Assembly: GCA_016744275.1 (NCBI GenBank)
Contig: JADGEP010000028.1
Span: 1-17,565, forward strand
Origin: Candidatus Krumholzibacteriia bacterium
Lineage (GTDB): Bacteria; Krumholzibacteriota; Krumholzibacteriia; LZORAL124-64-63
Reading direction: 5' to 3'
Length of the DNA: 17,565 nucleotides
The position numbers and the translations under genes were made by a program. Positions 7,915 to 15,928 of this stretch are shown here, in pieces; the first letter of the stretch is position 1; the number at the start of each line of letters is the position of its first letter. The notes below the pieces were generated by a model, which made no database searches, was not told the origin of the DNA, and saw nothing but the letters and a program-made list of their open reading frames with translations.

Positions 7915-9747
7915 ATGGCCTTGCTTGACCTTAAAGAACTGCACCTCAGCTTCGGTGGCCCGCCGATCCTCAATGGCGTGGACCTGCAGATTGAAAAAGG
8001 CGAGCGCATCAGTTTGGTGGGGCGCAATGGCGAGGGTAAATCGACCCTGCTGCGGGTGCTGGCCGGCGCCGTCAAACCCGACAGCGGCGAGATCATTCGC
8101 GCTCAGGGACTGAGGGTCGGCATGTTGACCCAGGAGGTGCCTCTGGAAACCAGCGGCACGGTGCGTGAAGTGGTGCATGGCGGTTTTGAAGCCGTGGGCA
8201 TGCCGGACCCGGCCTGGGAGCAGGCCCATGTGGTGGATCAGACGTTGACCCGCGCCAGCCTCGATGGCGACGCCGAGTTTGCCCAACTTTCCCTGGGCAA
8301 CAAACGCCGCACACTTTTGGCCCGGGCCATGGTCATCGACCCGGAAGTGCTGTTGCTGGACGAGCCCACCAACCATCTGGACATCGACGCCATCGCCTGG
8401 TTGGAAGACGAACTGCGGCGCTTCGAAGGCACCCTGATTTTTGTGACCCATGACCGCGCCTTCCTGCGTGCCCTGGCCACCCGTATCGTTGAAATTGAAC
8501 GGGGTCAACTGCGGGATTGGACCTGCGATTACACCACCTTCATCGAGCGCCGGGACGAAGCGTTGCGGGTGGAGCAGGAACAAAACGCGGAATTTGATCG
8601 CAAGCTGGGGCAAGAGGAAGTGTGGATCCGCCGCGGCATCCGGGCCCGGCGCACGCGCAACGAAGGCCGGGTGCGGGATCTGGAAAAGATGCGCGAGCAG
8701 AGGTCGTCGCGGCGCCAGCGCGTGGGCAACGTCAAACTCGAGTTGCAGGACTCCCAGCGCAGTGGTCGCCTGGTGGCCCGGGTGCGGGACCTGCATTTCC
8801 AGTGGGGAACGCAGGTGATGGTGCGCGATTTTTCGACGCTGATTCAGCGGGGCGATCGCATCGGTATCCTGGGACCAAACGGGTCGGGCAAGACGACACT
8901 TCTGCGTCTCCTGTTGGGAGAGTTGGCACCGCAGCGGGGAACCATCGAGCACGGCACCAATTTGGCCATTGCCTACTTCGATCAGCAGCGCGATCAGCTG
9001 GACGAGTCGCAAACGGTCCAGGAAAACGTGACCGGTGGACACGACACTGTGCAGTTCAACGGGCGGTCGGTGCATGCGGTGACCTACCTGAAGAACTTTC
9101 TGTTCACGCCGGACCGGGCCCGGTCTCCCATCACGCATCTCTCTGGCGGCGAGCGCAACCGGCTGCTGCTGGCCCGATTGTTCACCCGTCCGGCCAATGT
9201 GCTGGTGCTGGATGAGCCCACCAACGATCTGGACATCGAGACGGTGGAGTTGCTGGAAGAACTGGTCGCCGAATTTGACGGCACCTTGTTGTTGGTCAGC
9301 CATGATCGCGAGTTTTTGGACAACGTGACGACAGCCACGTTGGTTCTGGAGGGCGACGGACAGGTGGCCGAAACAGTGGGCGGGTACGCGGACTGGTCGC
9401 GGGCCTCGCGCCAGGCCGCCAAAGAGGCCCAGAAGGTGGCCAAAGCGGAGGCCAAATTGGCCGCCGCTGCGGCCCGGGAACAGGCGGCGCCCCCTCCGAC
9501 AGCTTCCGGCGACCCATCGCGCCGCCGATTGAGCTGGAAAGAAGAGCGGGAACTGGAATCTCTTCCGCCGCAAATCGAAGCCTTGGAGACGGAGCAAACT
9601 GACCTGCATGCGCGCTTGGCCGATCCGGCCTTTTATCAGACCGGCGGTGGTGAAATTGGGGAGACTCAATCCCGCTTGGAAGAGTTAAGCGATCAATTGA
9701 CAGGACTTTATGATCGCTGGAGCGAACTCGCCGAACGGGCCGAGTGA
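7915..9747 (+). CDS. uup: ABC-F family ATPase, Uup type
   Basis: This soluble protein of 610 residues has two ABC ATPase domains in tandem and no membrane segments. The first has Walker A GRNGEGKS (36-43) and Walker B LLLDEPTNHLD (about 146-156). The second has Walker A GPNGSGKT (320-327), signature LSGGE (409-413) and LVLDEPTNDLD. A Lys/Ala-rich linker leads to a C-terminal coiled coil (about 535-610) beginning RRRLSWKEERELESLPPQ, typical of Uup. ABC-F proteins act on the ribosome, and Uup is also linked to DNA transactions such as branched-intermediate handling and transposon excision. The first domain has LSLGN (125-129) where LSGGQ-like residues are expected. The frame is open upstream to 7519, but that part overlaps the RDD gene; ATG 7915 matches the family N-terminus although its ribosome site is weak. 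Confidence 0.92.
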   Translation: MALLDLKELHLSFGGPPILNGVDLQIEKGERISLVGRNGEGKSTLLRVLAGAVKPDSGEIIRAQGLRVGMLTQEVPLETSGTVREVVHGGFEAVGMPDPAWEQAHVVDQTLTRASLDGDAEFAQLSLGNKRRTLLARAMVIDPEVLLLDEPTNHLDIDAIAWLEDELRRFEGTLIFVTHDRAFLRALATRIVEIERGQLRDWTCDYTTFIERRDEALRVEQEQNAEFDRKLGQEEVWIRRGIRARRTRNEGRVRDLEKMREQRSSRRQRVGNVKLELQDSQRSGRLVARVRDLHFQWGTQVMVRDFSTLIQRGDRIGILGPNGSGKTTLLRLLLGELAPQRGTIEHGTNLAIAYFDQQRDQLDESQTVQENVTGGHDTVQFNGRSVHAVTYLKNFLFTPDRARSPITHLSGGERNRLLLARLFTRPANVLVLDEPTNDLDIETVELLEELVAEFDGTLLLVSHDREFLDNVTTATLVLEGDGQVAETVGGYADWSRASRQAAKEAQKVAKAEAKLAAAAAREQAAPPPTASGDPSRRRLSWKEERELESLPPQIEALETEQTDLHARLADPAFYQTGGGEIGETQSRLEELSDQLTGLYDRWSELAERAE

Positions 9748-9925
9748 ACGTTGCGGAAACCCCTTCGCATAAAAGATGATAGCTGAAAACCCATCTCAAA
9801 AATCGATACCAAACCCCAGTAATCTTGTATTTTAAGCCAGTTGCGCTTTTGTCAGAGACGGCAATTTCTGGCGTGTCGAAAAGCGCTGGCATACATTTCC
9901 AAATTAAGGTTCAATGAGCCGAAAT

Positions 9926-9945
9926 GACACCCGATTAAAGGTGTC
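9926..9945. repeat. Inverted repeat 1 in the korA leader
   Basis: GACACC (9926-9931) and GGTGTC (9940-9945) pair perfectly around an 8-nt AT-rich centre. There is no downstream T-run, so it is more likely an operator half-site pair or RNA hairpin than a terminator of uup. Confidence 0.4.
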
Positions 9946-9955
9946 TATTACCGTT

Positions 9956-9979
9956 GCCTGATCCATTGCGAGATCAGGC
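9956..9979. repeat. Inverted repeat 2 in the korA leader
   Basis: GCCTGATC (9956-9963) and GATCAGGC (9972-9979) are perfect 8-bp inverted copies around CATTGCGA. It starts 10 bp after the first inverted repeat. It could form a stable leader hairpin or bind a dimeric regulator of korAB. Confidence 0.5.
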
Positions 9980-10055
9980 TGGTCCCATGACCCTACTCCC
10001 TCTCCTGCAGGCTTGTTGCCCGCGGCGTCGAGGGCGAGGAGGCGACGCAAACGTC

Positions 10056-11897
10056 ATGTCTTCTGAACTCATCAGACAAGACGAAGTCACCATTCGGTTT
10101 GTCGGAGACTCCGGCGACGGAATGCAGCTGACTGGAACACAGTTTACCGAGACGACAGCCAAGGTCGGCAACGATCTGGCCACCTTCCCTGACTTTCCCG
10201 CTGAAATCCGCGCCCCGGCCGGATCCCGCGCGGGAGTCTCCGGCTTCCAGGTTCATTTCAGCTCCCACGATATCTACACCCCCGGCGACGCTCCGAGCGT
10301 GCTGGTGGCCATGAATCCGGCAGCGTTGATCACGAATTACATGGATCTTCAGCCCGGTGGCATCATCCTGGTCAATACCGGGGCGTTTACCGACAAGGAC
10401 TTGAAGAAGGCCGCTCTGGATTCCAATCCGTTGACCGACGGCACCCTCAGTGGGTTCCGGGTCATCGAGGAAGATATCAATCAACGCACCATGGAAGCGT
10501 TGGCGGATATGGGACTGGGCAAGAAGGACGTTCTGCGTTGTAAGAATTTCTACACCCTGGGCATGGTCTACTGGCTCTACAGTCGGCCCATGGAACCCAC
10601 CCTCGAGTGGCTCAAGGTGAAATTTGCGAAGAAACCCGAGCTGATCGAGGCCAATAGCCGTGCCCTGAAGGCCGGTTATAACCACGGCGAGCTGCTGCGC
10701 CTGTTCCAGGGGCGCTATGAAGTGCCCAAGGTGACCGATGCGCCCAAGGGCCATTACCGCAACATCATGGGTAATGAAGGTGTGGCCATCGGCCTGGTCG
10801 CTGGCGCGAAGCTGGCGGGCCTGGATCCGTTCCTCGGATCCTACCCCATCACGCCTGCGACAGATATTCTGCAGTACATGGCGTTGATGAAGAATCACAA
10901 CGTGATCACCTGCCAGATGGAAGACGAGATCGCGGGCATTTGCACCGCTATCGGTGCTTCTTATGCGGGACGATTGGGCATGACGACCACCAGTGGTCCG
11001 GGCCTGGCCCTGAAAACCGAAGCTGCCGGTCTGGCTGTCATGACCGAATTGCCTTTGGTGATCGTCAACGTGCAGCGAGGGGGACCCTCGACCGGTCTGC
11101 CGACCAAGGTGGAGCAGTCGGATCTGTTGCAGTCGCTCTTCGGACGCAACGGCGAATGCCCGCTGCCCGTGGTCGCCTGTGCGTGTCCCGCTGATGCCTT
11201 CGACAGTGCTGTGGAGGCCTGCCGCATCGCTACGCAGTACATGACCCCGGTCATCCTGCTGAGCGACAACTACATTGCCAACGGGGCCGAGCCCTGGAAG
11301 CTGCCTGCCATGGAGGACCTGAAACCCTTCCCGGTGGATCATCCCACCGATCCTGAAGGATTCAGCCCCTATACGCGGGATGAAAAACTGGCCCGCAACT
11401 GGGCCGTGCCTGGCACCCCTGGACTGGAGCACCGCGTTGGTGGCCTGGAAAAGGATGCCAAGACCGGCGATGTCAGTTATGACCCGGACAACCACGACAT
11501 CATGACGGAGACCCGTGAGGCCAAGATTCTTGGCATTCGCGACTCGATCCCAACGCCGCCGCTCAATGGCGAGGCGACCGGCGAATTGCTGGTTGTGGGC
11601 TGGGGTTCGACCTACGGCGCGACCCGCGCTGCGGTGGAGCGTATGCAGAAAGAAGGCGTCAAAGCGACCCTGCTGCACATGCGCCACCTGTGGCCGTTGC
11701 CCCATGGTCTGCTGGAGATTTTCCAGGGCTTCGACCGAGTCGTGGTGCCGGAGATGAACCGTGGCCAACTGGCCAAGTTGCTCAAAATGGAATACCCTGG
11801 CATCACATTCGAGCCATTCAGCAAGATGAAGGGCAAGCCATTCCAGGCCCGTGAACTGAAGGCCCACTTTGAAGAGCTCTTGGAGGATAAGTCATGA
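10056..11897 (+). CDS. korA: 2-oxoacid:ferredoxin oxidoreductase, fused gamma-alpha subunit (2-oxoglutarate synthase type)
   Basis: This 613-residue subunit works with the product of the next gene to interconvert a 2-oxoacid plus CoA with acyl-CoA, CO2 and reduced ferredoxin in the cytoplasm, most likely 2-oxoglutarate with succinyl-CoA. The N-terminal gamma domain (about 11-195) starts VTIRFVGDSGDGMQLTGTQF. The alpha domain follows from about 239, with YPITPATD (263-270) and GPSTGLPTKVEQ (343-354), the conserved pyrophosphate/CoA-side motif, and then a C-terminal domain II. Gamma-alpha fusion is normal for the two-subunit KorAB type. ATG 10056 fits the family N-terminus, with GAGGAGG 13 nt upstream (a rather long spacing). 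The stop overlaps the korB start by 4 nt (ATGA), so the subunits are translationally coupled. Substrate specificity cannot be fixed from motifs alone. Confidence 0.93.
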   Translation: MSSELIRQDEVTIRFVGDSGDGMQLTGTQFTETTAKVGNDLATFPDFPAEIRAPAGSRAGVSGFQVHFSSHDIYTPGDAPSVLVAMNPAALITNYMDLQPGGIILVNTGAFTDKDLKKAALDSNPLTDGTLSGFRVIEEDINQRTMEALADMGLGKKDVLRCKNFYTLGMVYWLYSRPMEPTLEWLKVKFAKKPELIEANSRALKAGYNHGELLRLFQGRYEVPKVTDAPKGHYRNIMGNEGVAIGLVAGAKLAGLDPFLGSYPITPATDILQYMALMKNHNVITCQMEDEIAGICTAIGASYAGRLGMTTTSGPGLALKTEAAGLAVMTELPLVIVNVQRGGPSTGLPTKVEQSDLLQSLFGRNGECPLPVVACACPADAFDSAVEACRIATQYMTPVILLSDNYIANGAEPWKLPAMEDLKPFPVDHPTDPEGFSPYTRDEKLARNWAVPGTPGLEHRVGGLEKDAKTGDVSYDPDNHDIMTETREAKILGIRDSIPTPPLNGEATGELLVVGWGSTYGATRAAVERMQKEGVKATLLHMRHLWPLPHGLLEIFQGFDRVVVPEMNRGQLAKLLKMEYPGITFEPFSKMKGKPFQARELKAHFEELLEDKS

Positions 11898-12892
11898 GTG
11901 AAGTCCAGCAATTGAAGGCGAAAGACTTCAAATCCGACCAGGAAGTGAAGTGGTGCCCAGGCTGTGGTGATTATTCCATCCTCAGCTGTGTTCAGAGCAC
12001 CCTGGCCAGTGTCGGTGTGCAGAAGGAAAACGTGGTCTTCGTCTCGGGCATCGGTTGTTCCAGCCGTTTCCCGTACTATATGGACACCTACGGTATTCAC
12101 AGCATTCACGGCCGGGCCAACGCCATTGCGACCGGGGTCAAAGTGGCCAATCCCGAGTTGGACGTCTGGGTGATCACCGGTGACGGTGATGGCCTGTCCA
12201 TCGGCGGCAACCACATGATCCATTCGTTGCGGCGCAACGTGGACATGAAAGTCGTCTTGTTCAATAACGAGATCTACGGCTTGACCAAAGGGCAGTATTC
12301 GCCGACTTCACCGCAGGGCCTGAAGACCAAAACTTCGCCCTACGGTTCGGTTGATGCTCCTTTTAATCCGATCCAACTGGCTCTTGGTGCCGGTTCCACT
12401 TTTGTGGCCCGCACCATGGATGTCAGCCCGAAGCACATGAAAGATACGCTGGGCATCGCCGCCGAACACAAGGGCGCTGCCTTTGTCGAGGTGTGGCAGA
12501 ACTGCGTCATTTTTAATCATGACTGCTTCAAGGGTTGGACCGAAAAGGCTGTGCGCGACGAGGCGACCATCAACCTCAAAGCGGGCGAGCCCATGGTCTA
12601 CGGTAAGGACAAAGACAAAGGCCTGCGTTTTGATGGCTTCAAGGTCGTCATCTGCAGTCCCGAGGAAGCCGCGATTTGGGACCCGTCCGAGGCCTCACCT
12701 GCGGCAGCGTTCATGCTGATCCAGATGGACAACGATCCTGGCATGCCGCGCCCCATGGGTGTGCTGCGTCAGGTGGAGGCCCCGACTTTGGAGGGCCTGA
12801 TCCACGAACAGCTCAGCACCGTGACCGACAAGCGGGGCGACGGCGAGCTGAAAGATCTGCTGTACACGGCGGATGTCTGGGAAGTGGAATAA
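11894..12892 (+). CDS. korB: 2-oxoacid:ferredoxin oxidoreductase, beta (thiamine pyrophosphate, Fe-S) subunit
   Basis: This 332-residue subunit binds thiamine pyrophosphate and a [4Fe-4S] cluster. WCPGCGDY (20-27) gives Cys21 and Cys24, GIGCSSR gives Cys55 and WQNC gives Cys204, the expected four cluster ligands. GDGDGLSIGGNH (96-107) and NNEIYGLTKGQYSPTS (124-139) are the TPP/Mg2+ binding stretch. Electrons pass from TPP through this cluster to ferredoxin. The ATG overlaps the korA stop as ATGA, with GGAGG upstream inside korA. No separate delta (2x[4Fe-4S] ferredoxin-like) subunit or ferredoxin gene is adjacent, consistent with the two-subunit KorAB class. The operon ends in a strong terminator about 50 nt downstream. 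Confidence 0.94.
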   Translation: MSEVQQLKAKDFKSDQEVKWCPGCGDYSILSCVQSTLASVGVQKENVVFVSGIGCSSRFPYYMDTYGIHSIHGRANAIATGVKVANPELDVWVITGDGDGLSIGGNHMIHSLRRNVDMKVVLFNNEIYGLTKGQYSPTSPQGLKTKTSPYGSVDAPFNPIQLALGAGSTFVARTMDVSPKHMKDTLGIAAEHKGAAFVEVWQNCVIFNHDCFKGWTEKAVRDEATINLKAGEPMVYGKDKDKGLRFDGFKVVICSPEEAAIWDPSEASPAAAFMLIQMDNDPGMPRPMGVLRQVEAPTLEGLIHEQLSTVTDKRGDGELKDLLYTADVWEVE

Positions 12893-12944
12893 CGGGTTTT
12901 CGGATCCGGCCGCTTTGTTCATTTGATTCAGATGATAAAAGAGA

Positions 12945-12974
12945 GAGGCGCCTCGTTTGAGGCGCCTCTTTTTT
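12945..12974. terminator. Rho-independent terminator of korAB, probably bidirectional
   Basis: Two copies of GAGGCGCCTC (12945-12954 and 12959-12968) flank a GTTT loop and are followed by six T's. This gives a 10-bp GC-rich stem with a U-tail for korAB. On the opposite strand the stem is followed by TCTCTCTTTTA, so it can also serve the convergent gene that ends at 12993. Each arm is itself a perfect palindrome. Confidence 0.92.
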
Positions 12975-12992
12975 GTGGGTGTTGGCCAGGAA

Positions 12993-15797
12993 TCACTTCA
13001 GCATCATGATTTTTCGGTGGTCCCGTTTTTGTTCAGTCTGCATCCGGACATAATAGGCGCCACTGGCGACCCTGCGACCACCGTCATCGCGCCCCTGCCA
13101 GACGACCTGACCTTCTCCGGCACCGCGGTGCTCATTCAGCAGGGTGCGCACCACTCGTCCATTCAGGTCGTAGACCGTCAGCCGCACGGGACCAGACTTG
13201 GCCAATTGGAAGCGGATTTCCGTCTGGGGATTGAAGGGATTGGGCACGTTGTTCAGCAGTCTTGTGGGCAACGCAGGCACAGCCTTGAGCGTGAGGGCAA
13301 CTTCGCTGCTGCGGGCAATTTCAGCACTCTGGTGCATGACGGCGTAGCTGTACCAAAGCGTCGTGCCGCCGGGATAATCCGGCCGGTCGCTGAACCGCAC
13401 CATCATGGTCGTCGCCGGCAGAATTTCGTCAGTCAAGCGCTCCACCCGACCGTGAGGGTCCCGCCGGTAGACATGGTAACCAGCATCGGCCTGGGCCTGC
13501 ACCGGCCATACCAACTCGACGTCGCTCTGGGTTTGGGCCGCCAGAGGTGTTGGGGTCGCGATGCCTACGGCCACGTCCGTATTGATCCAGGCCACTGTGC
13601 TCATGCCCGTGGCAGGCAGCAGGGGCGTCAATTGGGTGATGTCACTCCAGGGCACCCAGGCCATCAACCCCGGGATTGAAGGGGTGCGTTTGGGGTGCAG
13701 CTCCAGGGAGACATTGTTGGGGTCGGGGTCGGTGACCAGCAAGTGGCCCGTGGCCAACAAAACGCCGTCCGGCGAATAGGGCAGAGGTTCCAGGCCGATG
13801 CCAACGGTGAATTCACTGCTGTCGTTGGGATTTGAAGCGTTGACGGCATTGCCGGCCAAATCCCAACTGGTGAAAGTCGCGCCGCCGGTGGTGACCACCC
13901 GGCATTCCCATCCGGCCACTCCCGAAGAGTTTGAAGGATTGAGCATTGCCAGATATACAGGCACGGTGGTGGGAGGGCCGGCGATTCCCGATTCGATGGC
14001 TGTAAAGTCGGAATCGAAGAAAAAGCCGATCAGATCTTCGCCTGGATTGACGTCGACAGTGGAACGGCTGGACAAAGCCACGGTGGTGCAGGCGGCTGGT
14101 CCGAGCACGAGGGTGGCTGTGCCAGAACTGACGGTCGCGGGGGTGAAACTGATCACATAGGGTTCGATGTCATTGGGTTCAAGGGCCAGTGGTCCTGAAG
14201 GGGTGATGGTGTATTCGTCGGAGGTGAAGGTTGGGTTCAGTTCCAGGGTGGTATTGCCCACGTTGGAGACGATGAGCATCTGGGTCTGGGTTTCCCCGAT
14301 ACCGGAAAAAGCAAATTGCAGGCTGTCGGCGCTGACGCTGCACTGCGGCGTCGCCGTACCTCCGGCGCCGGTGATGGGCACCGTGGCGAGATTGTTTCCG
14401 AGATTAAGCGTGGCGGTGTAGAACAGTTCAGCTGGTGGCGTGAACTCGATGTAGATGTCCCATGTCACGCCCGGCCCAAGAATCAATGTTTGTTCGCCGC
14501 CGACCAAACTGTAGGCGGAGCTGGCGAAGGTCAGTTGGGGGCTGATGGGAAAGCCCAGGGTGCCCTGGTTGGTGACCTGGACCAGCTGGGTGCGGGTTTC
14601 GCCGACGTCCACGAAATTGAAGTCGACGGCTTCAGGCGACACGGTATGGACCGGAGTCGAGTAGTGGGCCAAACCCGACATCGTGGCGACCGGTTTGTCG
14701 GACCCAAAGCCCAGCGAACAATAATAAGTGCCAGGGGCCTGGGGGCGAAACTGCACCCTGACGATGTGGGTATTGCCGGGATGCAACAAATATTGGCCAC
14801 CGCCGACAACAATGTCGAATGCGTCGCAGTCTTCGGTCCAGCCGATGTCCAGATTGATGGGCACCTCGCCATCGTTGCGGATCGAGGTGCTGCGCTCGGT
14901 AGTGGAGCCCACAGGCTGGTCGGAGAAGTTGAGATCATTGGGGATGGTCCAGGACTCGATGGGCAGGCGCCCGGTGCCGTGCATGGGCAGGTCGGGTGCG
15001 CTTCCGCCGAGCTGCAGAGTACAAGATGCGGGCCCTTCAACCACGGGCGTGAAGGTGACGGGGATCACCACTGTTTCGCCAGCCGGAACATCAGCAGGAC
15101 CGGCGACCGCGGAAAGCGAAAAGCCAGGATCCAGGCACGCCAGGGTCACGTCCAGGGGCAAAATGCCACCGCCCACATTGCTCACACGTACCCAGAGAGT
15201 CTGGCTGGTGCCCAGGCCCAGTTCGCCAAAAGAGAGTGAGTTGACGTCCACTTCGGCCACGGGCACATCCGGGTTGATGGCCGCAACCAGGGGTGTTCCG
15301 GTGACGGTGCGCATGACTGTCAACTGTTCGGGAGCATCGCCACCCAGGTAGGCCATCTCGCCAGCAATGGAAGCAAAGAAAATGGGTTTGAGCGAGACCC
15401 ACACCGGCTCCACTGCGGTCAAGACCAAGTCGAAGGTCATCACTTCGGTGGCTGTTGCCGGCGGCAAAGGACTGGCCAACCCGACCGAAAAGCGCGGGGG
15501 CGATTGGGCGTTGATTGCCTGCCCAGCGATGCTCCACCCCGAAACCAGGGCGGGCCCGGCGATGTCGACTTCGCATTCCCAGCCAAGAATGCCGCCCGTG
15601 CTGGTGGGGTCGAAAATGACCAGATGCCCGGTGACCTGGTCGTACGGAGCACTGGTGGTGGTTTCGTGGGAAAGGAAATCGGTATCCCAGAAAACGCCGA
15701 CCAGATCCTGGGCCGGTGCCGCAGCGACCCCCAAGAGAAGGGCCATCACCAAAGTTACTACCGCTGCGAAGCCAGGATGCCGGCTGAGGGTCTTCAT
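12993..15797 (-). CDS. Large secreted repeat protein with duplicated N-terminal-type module, ASH/choice-of-anchor-like repeats and FlgD-like C-terminal sorting domain
   Basis: The 934-residue product is exported: residues 1-30 are a signal peptide ending APAQ. Module A (31-180, starting DLVGVFWDTDF) recurs as module B (588-745, starting DLIGFFFDSDF). Between them lie four beta-sandwich repeats of the ASPM-SPD-2-Hydin / choice-of-anchor type (about 185-278, 281-380, 384-478 and 485-578), recognisable by 'LxFxxxxxGxTxTxxxxVxNxGxxxL' and 'FTP' strands. A fibronectin-III-like segment (about 750-838) includes GYHVYRRDPHG. The last ~88 residues (NNVPNPFNPQTEIRFQL to GAYYVRMQT...MMLK) are a FlgD-Ig-like C-terminal domain used as a sorting or anchoring signal in FCB-group bacteria. 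No catalytic motif was seen, so a surface, adhesive or binding role is likely. AAGGAG lies 7 nt upstream of ATG 15797. Confidence 0.88.
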   Translation of the reverse strand: MKTLSRHPGFAAVVTLVMALLLGVAAAPAQDLVGVFWDTDFLSHETTTSAPYDQVTGHLVIFDPTSTGGILGWECEVDIAGPALVSGWSIAGQAINAQSPPRFSVGLASPLPPATATEVMTFDLVLTAVEPVWVSLKPIFFASIAGEMAYLGGDAPEQLTVMRTVTGTPLVAAINPDVPVAEVDVNSLSFGELGLGTSQTLWVRVSNVGGGILPLDVTLACLDPGFSLSAVAGPADVPAGETVVIPVTFTPVVEGPASCTLQLGGSAPDLPMHGTGRLPIESWTIPNDLNFSDQPVGSTTERSTSIRNDGEVPINLDIGWTEDCDAFDIVVGGGQYLLHPGNTHIVRVQFRPQAPGTYYCSLGFGSDKPVATMSGLAHYSTPVHTVSPEAVDFNFVDVGETRTQLVQVTNQGTLGFPISPQLTFASSAYSLVGGEQTLILGPGVTWDIYIEFTPPAELFYTATLNLGNNLATVPITGAGGTATPQCSVSADSLQFAFSGIGETQTQMLIVSNVGNTTLELNPTFTSDEYTITPSGPLALEPNDIEPYVISFTPATVSSGTATLVLGPAACTTVALSSRSTVDVNPGEDLIGFFFDSDFTAIESGIAGPPTTVPVYLAMLNPSNSSGVAGWECRVVTTGGATFTSWDLAGNAVNASNPNDSSEFTVGIGLEPLPYSPDGVLLATGHLLVTDPDPNNVSLELHPKRTPSIPGLMAWVPWSDITQLTPLLPATGMSTVAWINTDVAVGIATPTPLAAQTQSDVELVWPVQAQADAGYHVYRRDPHGRVERLTDEILPATTMMVRFSDRPDYPGGTTLWYSYAVMHQSAEIARSSEVALTLKAVPALPTRLLNNVPNPFNPQTEIRFQLAKSGPVRLTVYDLNGRVVRTLLNEHRGAGEGQVVWQGRDDGGRRVASGAYYVRMQTEQKRDHRKIMMLK

Positions 15798-15830
15798 GGG
15801 GCTCTCCTTTTTGAGATCTCAGTGGGACCG

Positions 15831-15851
15831 GATTGAGGCCGCCGCTCAATC
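15831..15851. repeat. Inverted repeat at the presumed transcription start of the secreted repeat-protein gene
   Basis: GATTGAG (15831-15837) and CTCAATC (15845-15851) pair perfectly around GCCGCCG. It begins 5 nt downstream of the -10 hexamer, overlapping the expected +1, so it could be an operator or a 5'-end RNA hairpin. It has no T-run and is unlikely to terminate sfsA transcription efficiently. Confidence 0.45.
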
Positions 15852-15855
15852 GAAA

Positions 15856-15886
15856 ATTATATCAGATTCTCCTGGCGACGGGGCAA
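15856..15886 (-). promoter_or_regulatory. Extended -10 promoter for the secreted repeat-protein gene
   Basis: On the minus strand TGATATAAT (15856-15864) contains a perfect TATAAT preceded by the extended -10 TGn. A poor -35 candidate, TTGCCC (15881-15886), lies 19 bp upstream, so the promoter probably relies on the extended -10. The leader would be about 50 nt. It lies between the sfsA stop and the repeat-protein gene, so the latter can be expressed on its own. Confidence 0.6.
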
Positions 15887-15928
15887 CAGTTGGAGTCGGA
15901 GACAATCGCTGGATTCCCAACACGGATG

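Larger units (their letters stand above)
9748..10055. other. Non-coding leader region upstream of korA
   Basis: This 308-bp gap is AT-richer than its neighbours, especially at 9770-9920. It contains no credible gene. The korA frame is open back to 9954, but that extension (Pro/Arg/Cys-rich, including CCPRRRGRGG) resembles no oxidoreductase N-terminus. Two inverted repeats lie in its second half and a GAGGAGG ribosome site at 10036-10042. No well-spaced sigma-70 promoter was identified, though transcription must start in this gap or run through from uup. Confidence 0.6.

Noticed and set aside
7753..9669. A 638-codon minus-strand open frame opposite uup.
   Set aside because: The plus strand carries two complete ABC domains; the antisense product has no motif. 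GC-rich codon use suppresses stops on the opposite strand.
9954..10055. N-terminal extension of korA.
   Set aside because: The 34 extra residues (Pro/Arg/Cys-rich) lack family similarity and overlap an inverted repeat; ATG 10056 gives the normal gamma-domain start.
9993..11867. A 624-codon minus-strand open frame opposite korA.
   Set aside because: It is a shadow of a fully recognisable gamma-alpha oxidoreductase subunit, and its product has no recognisable domain.
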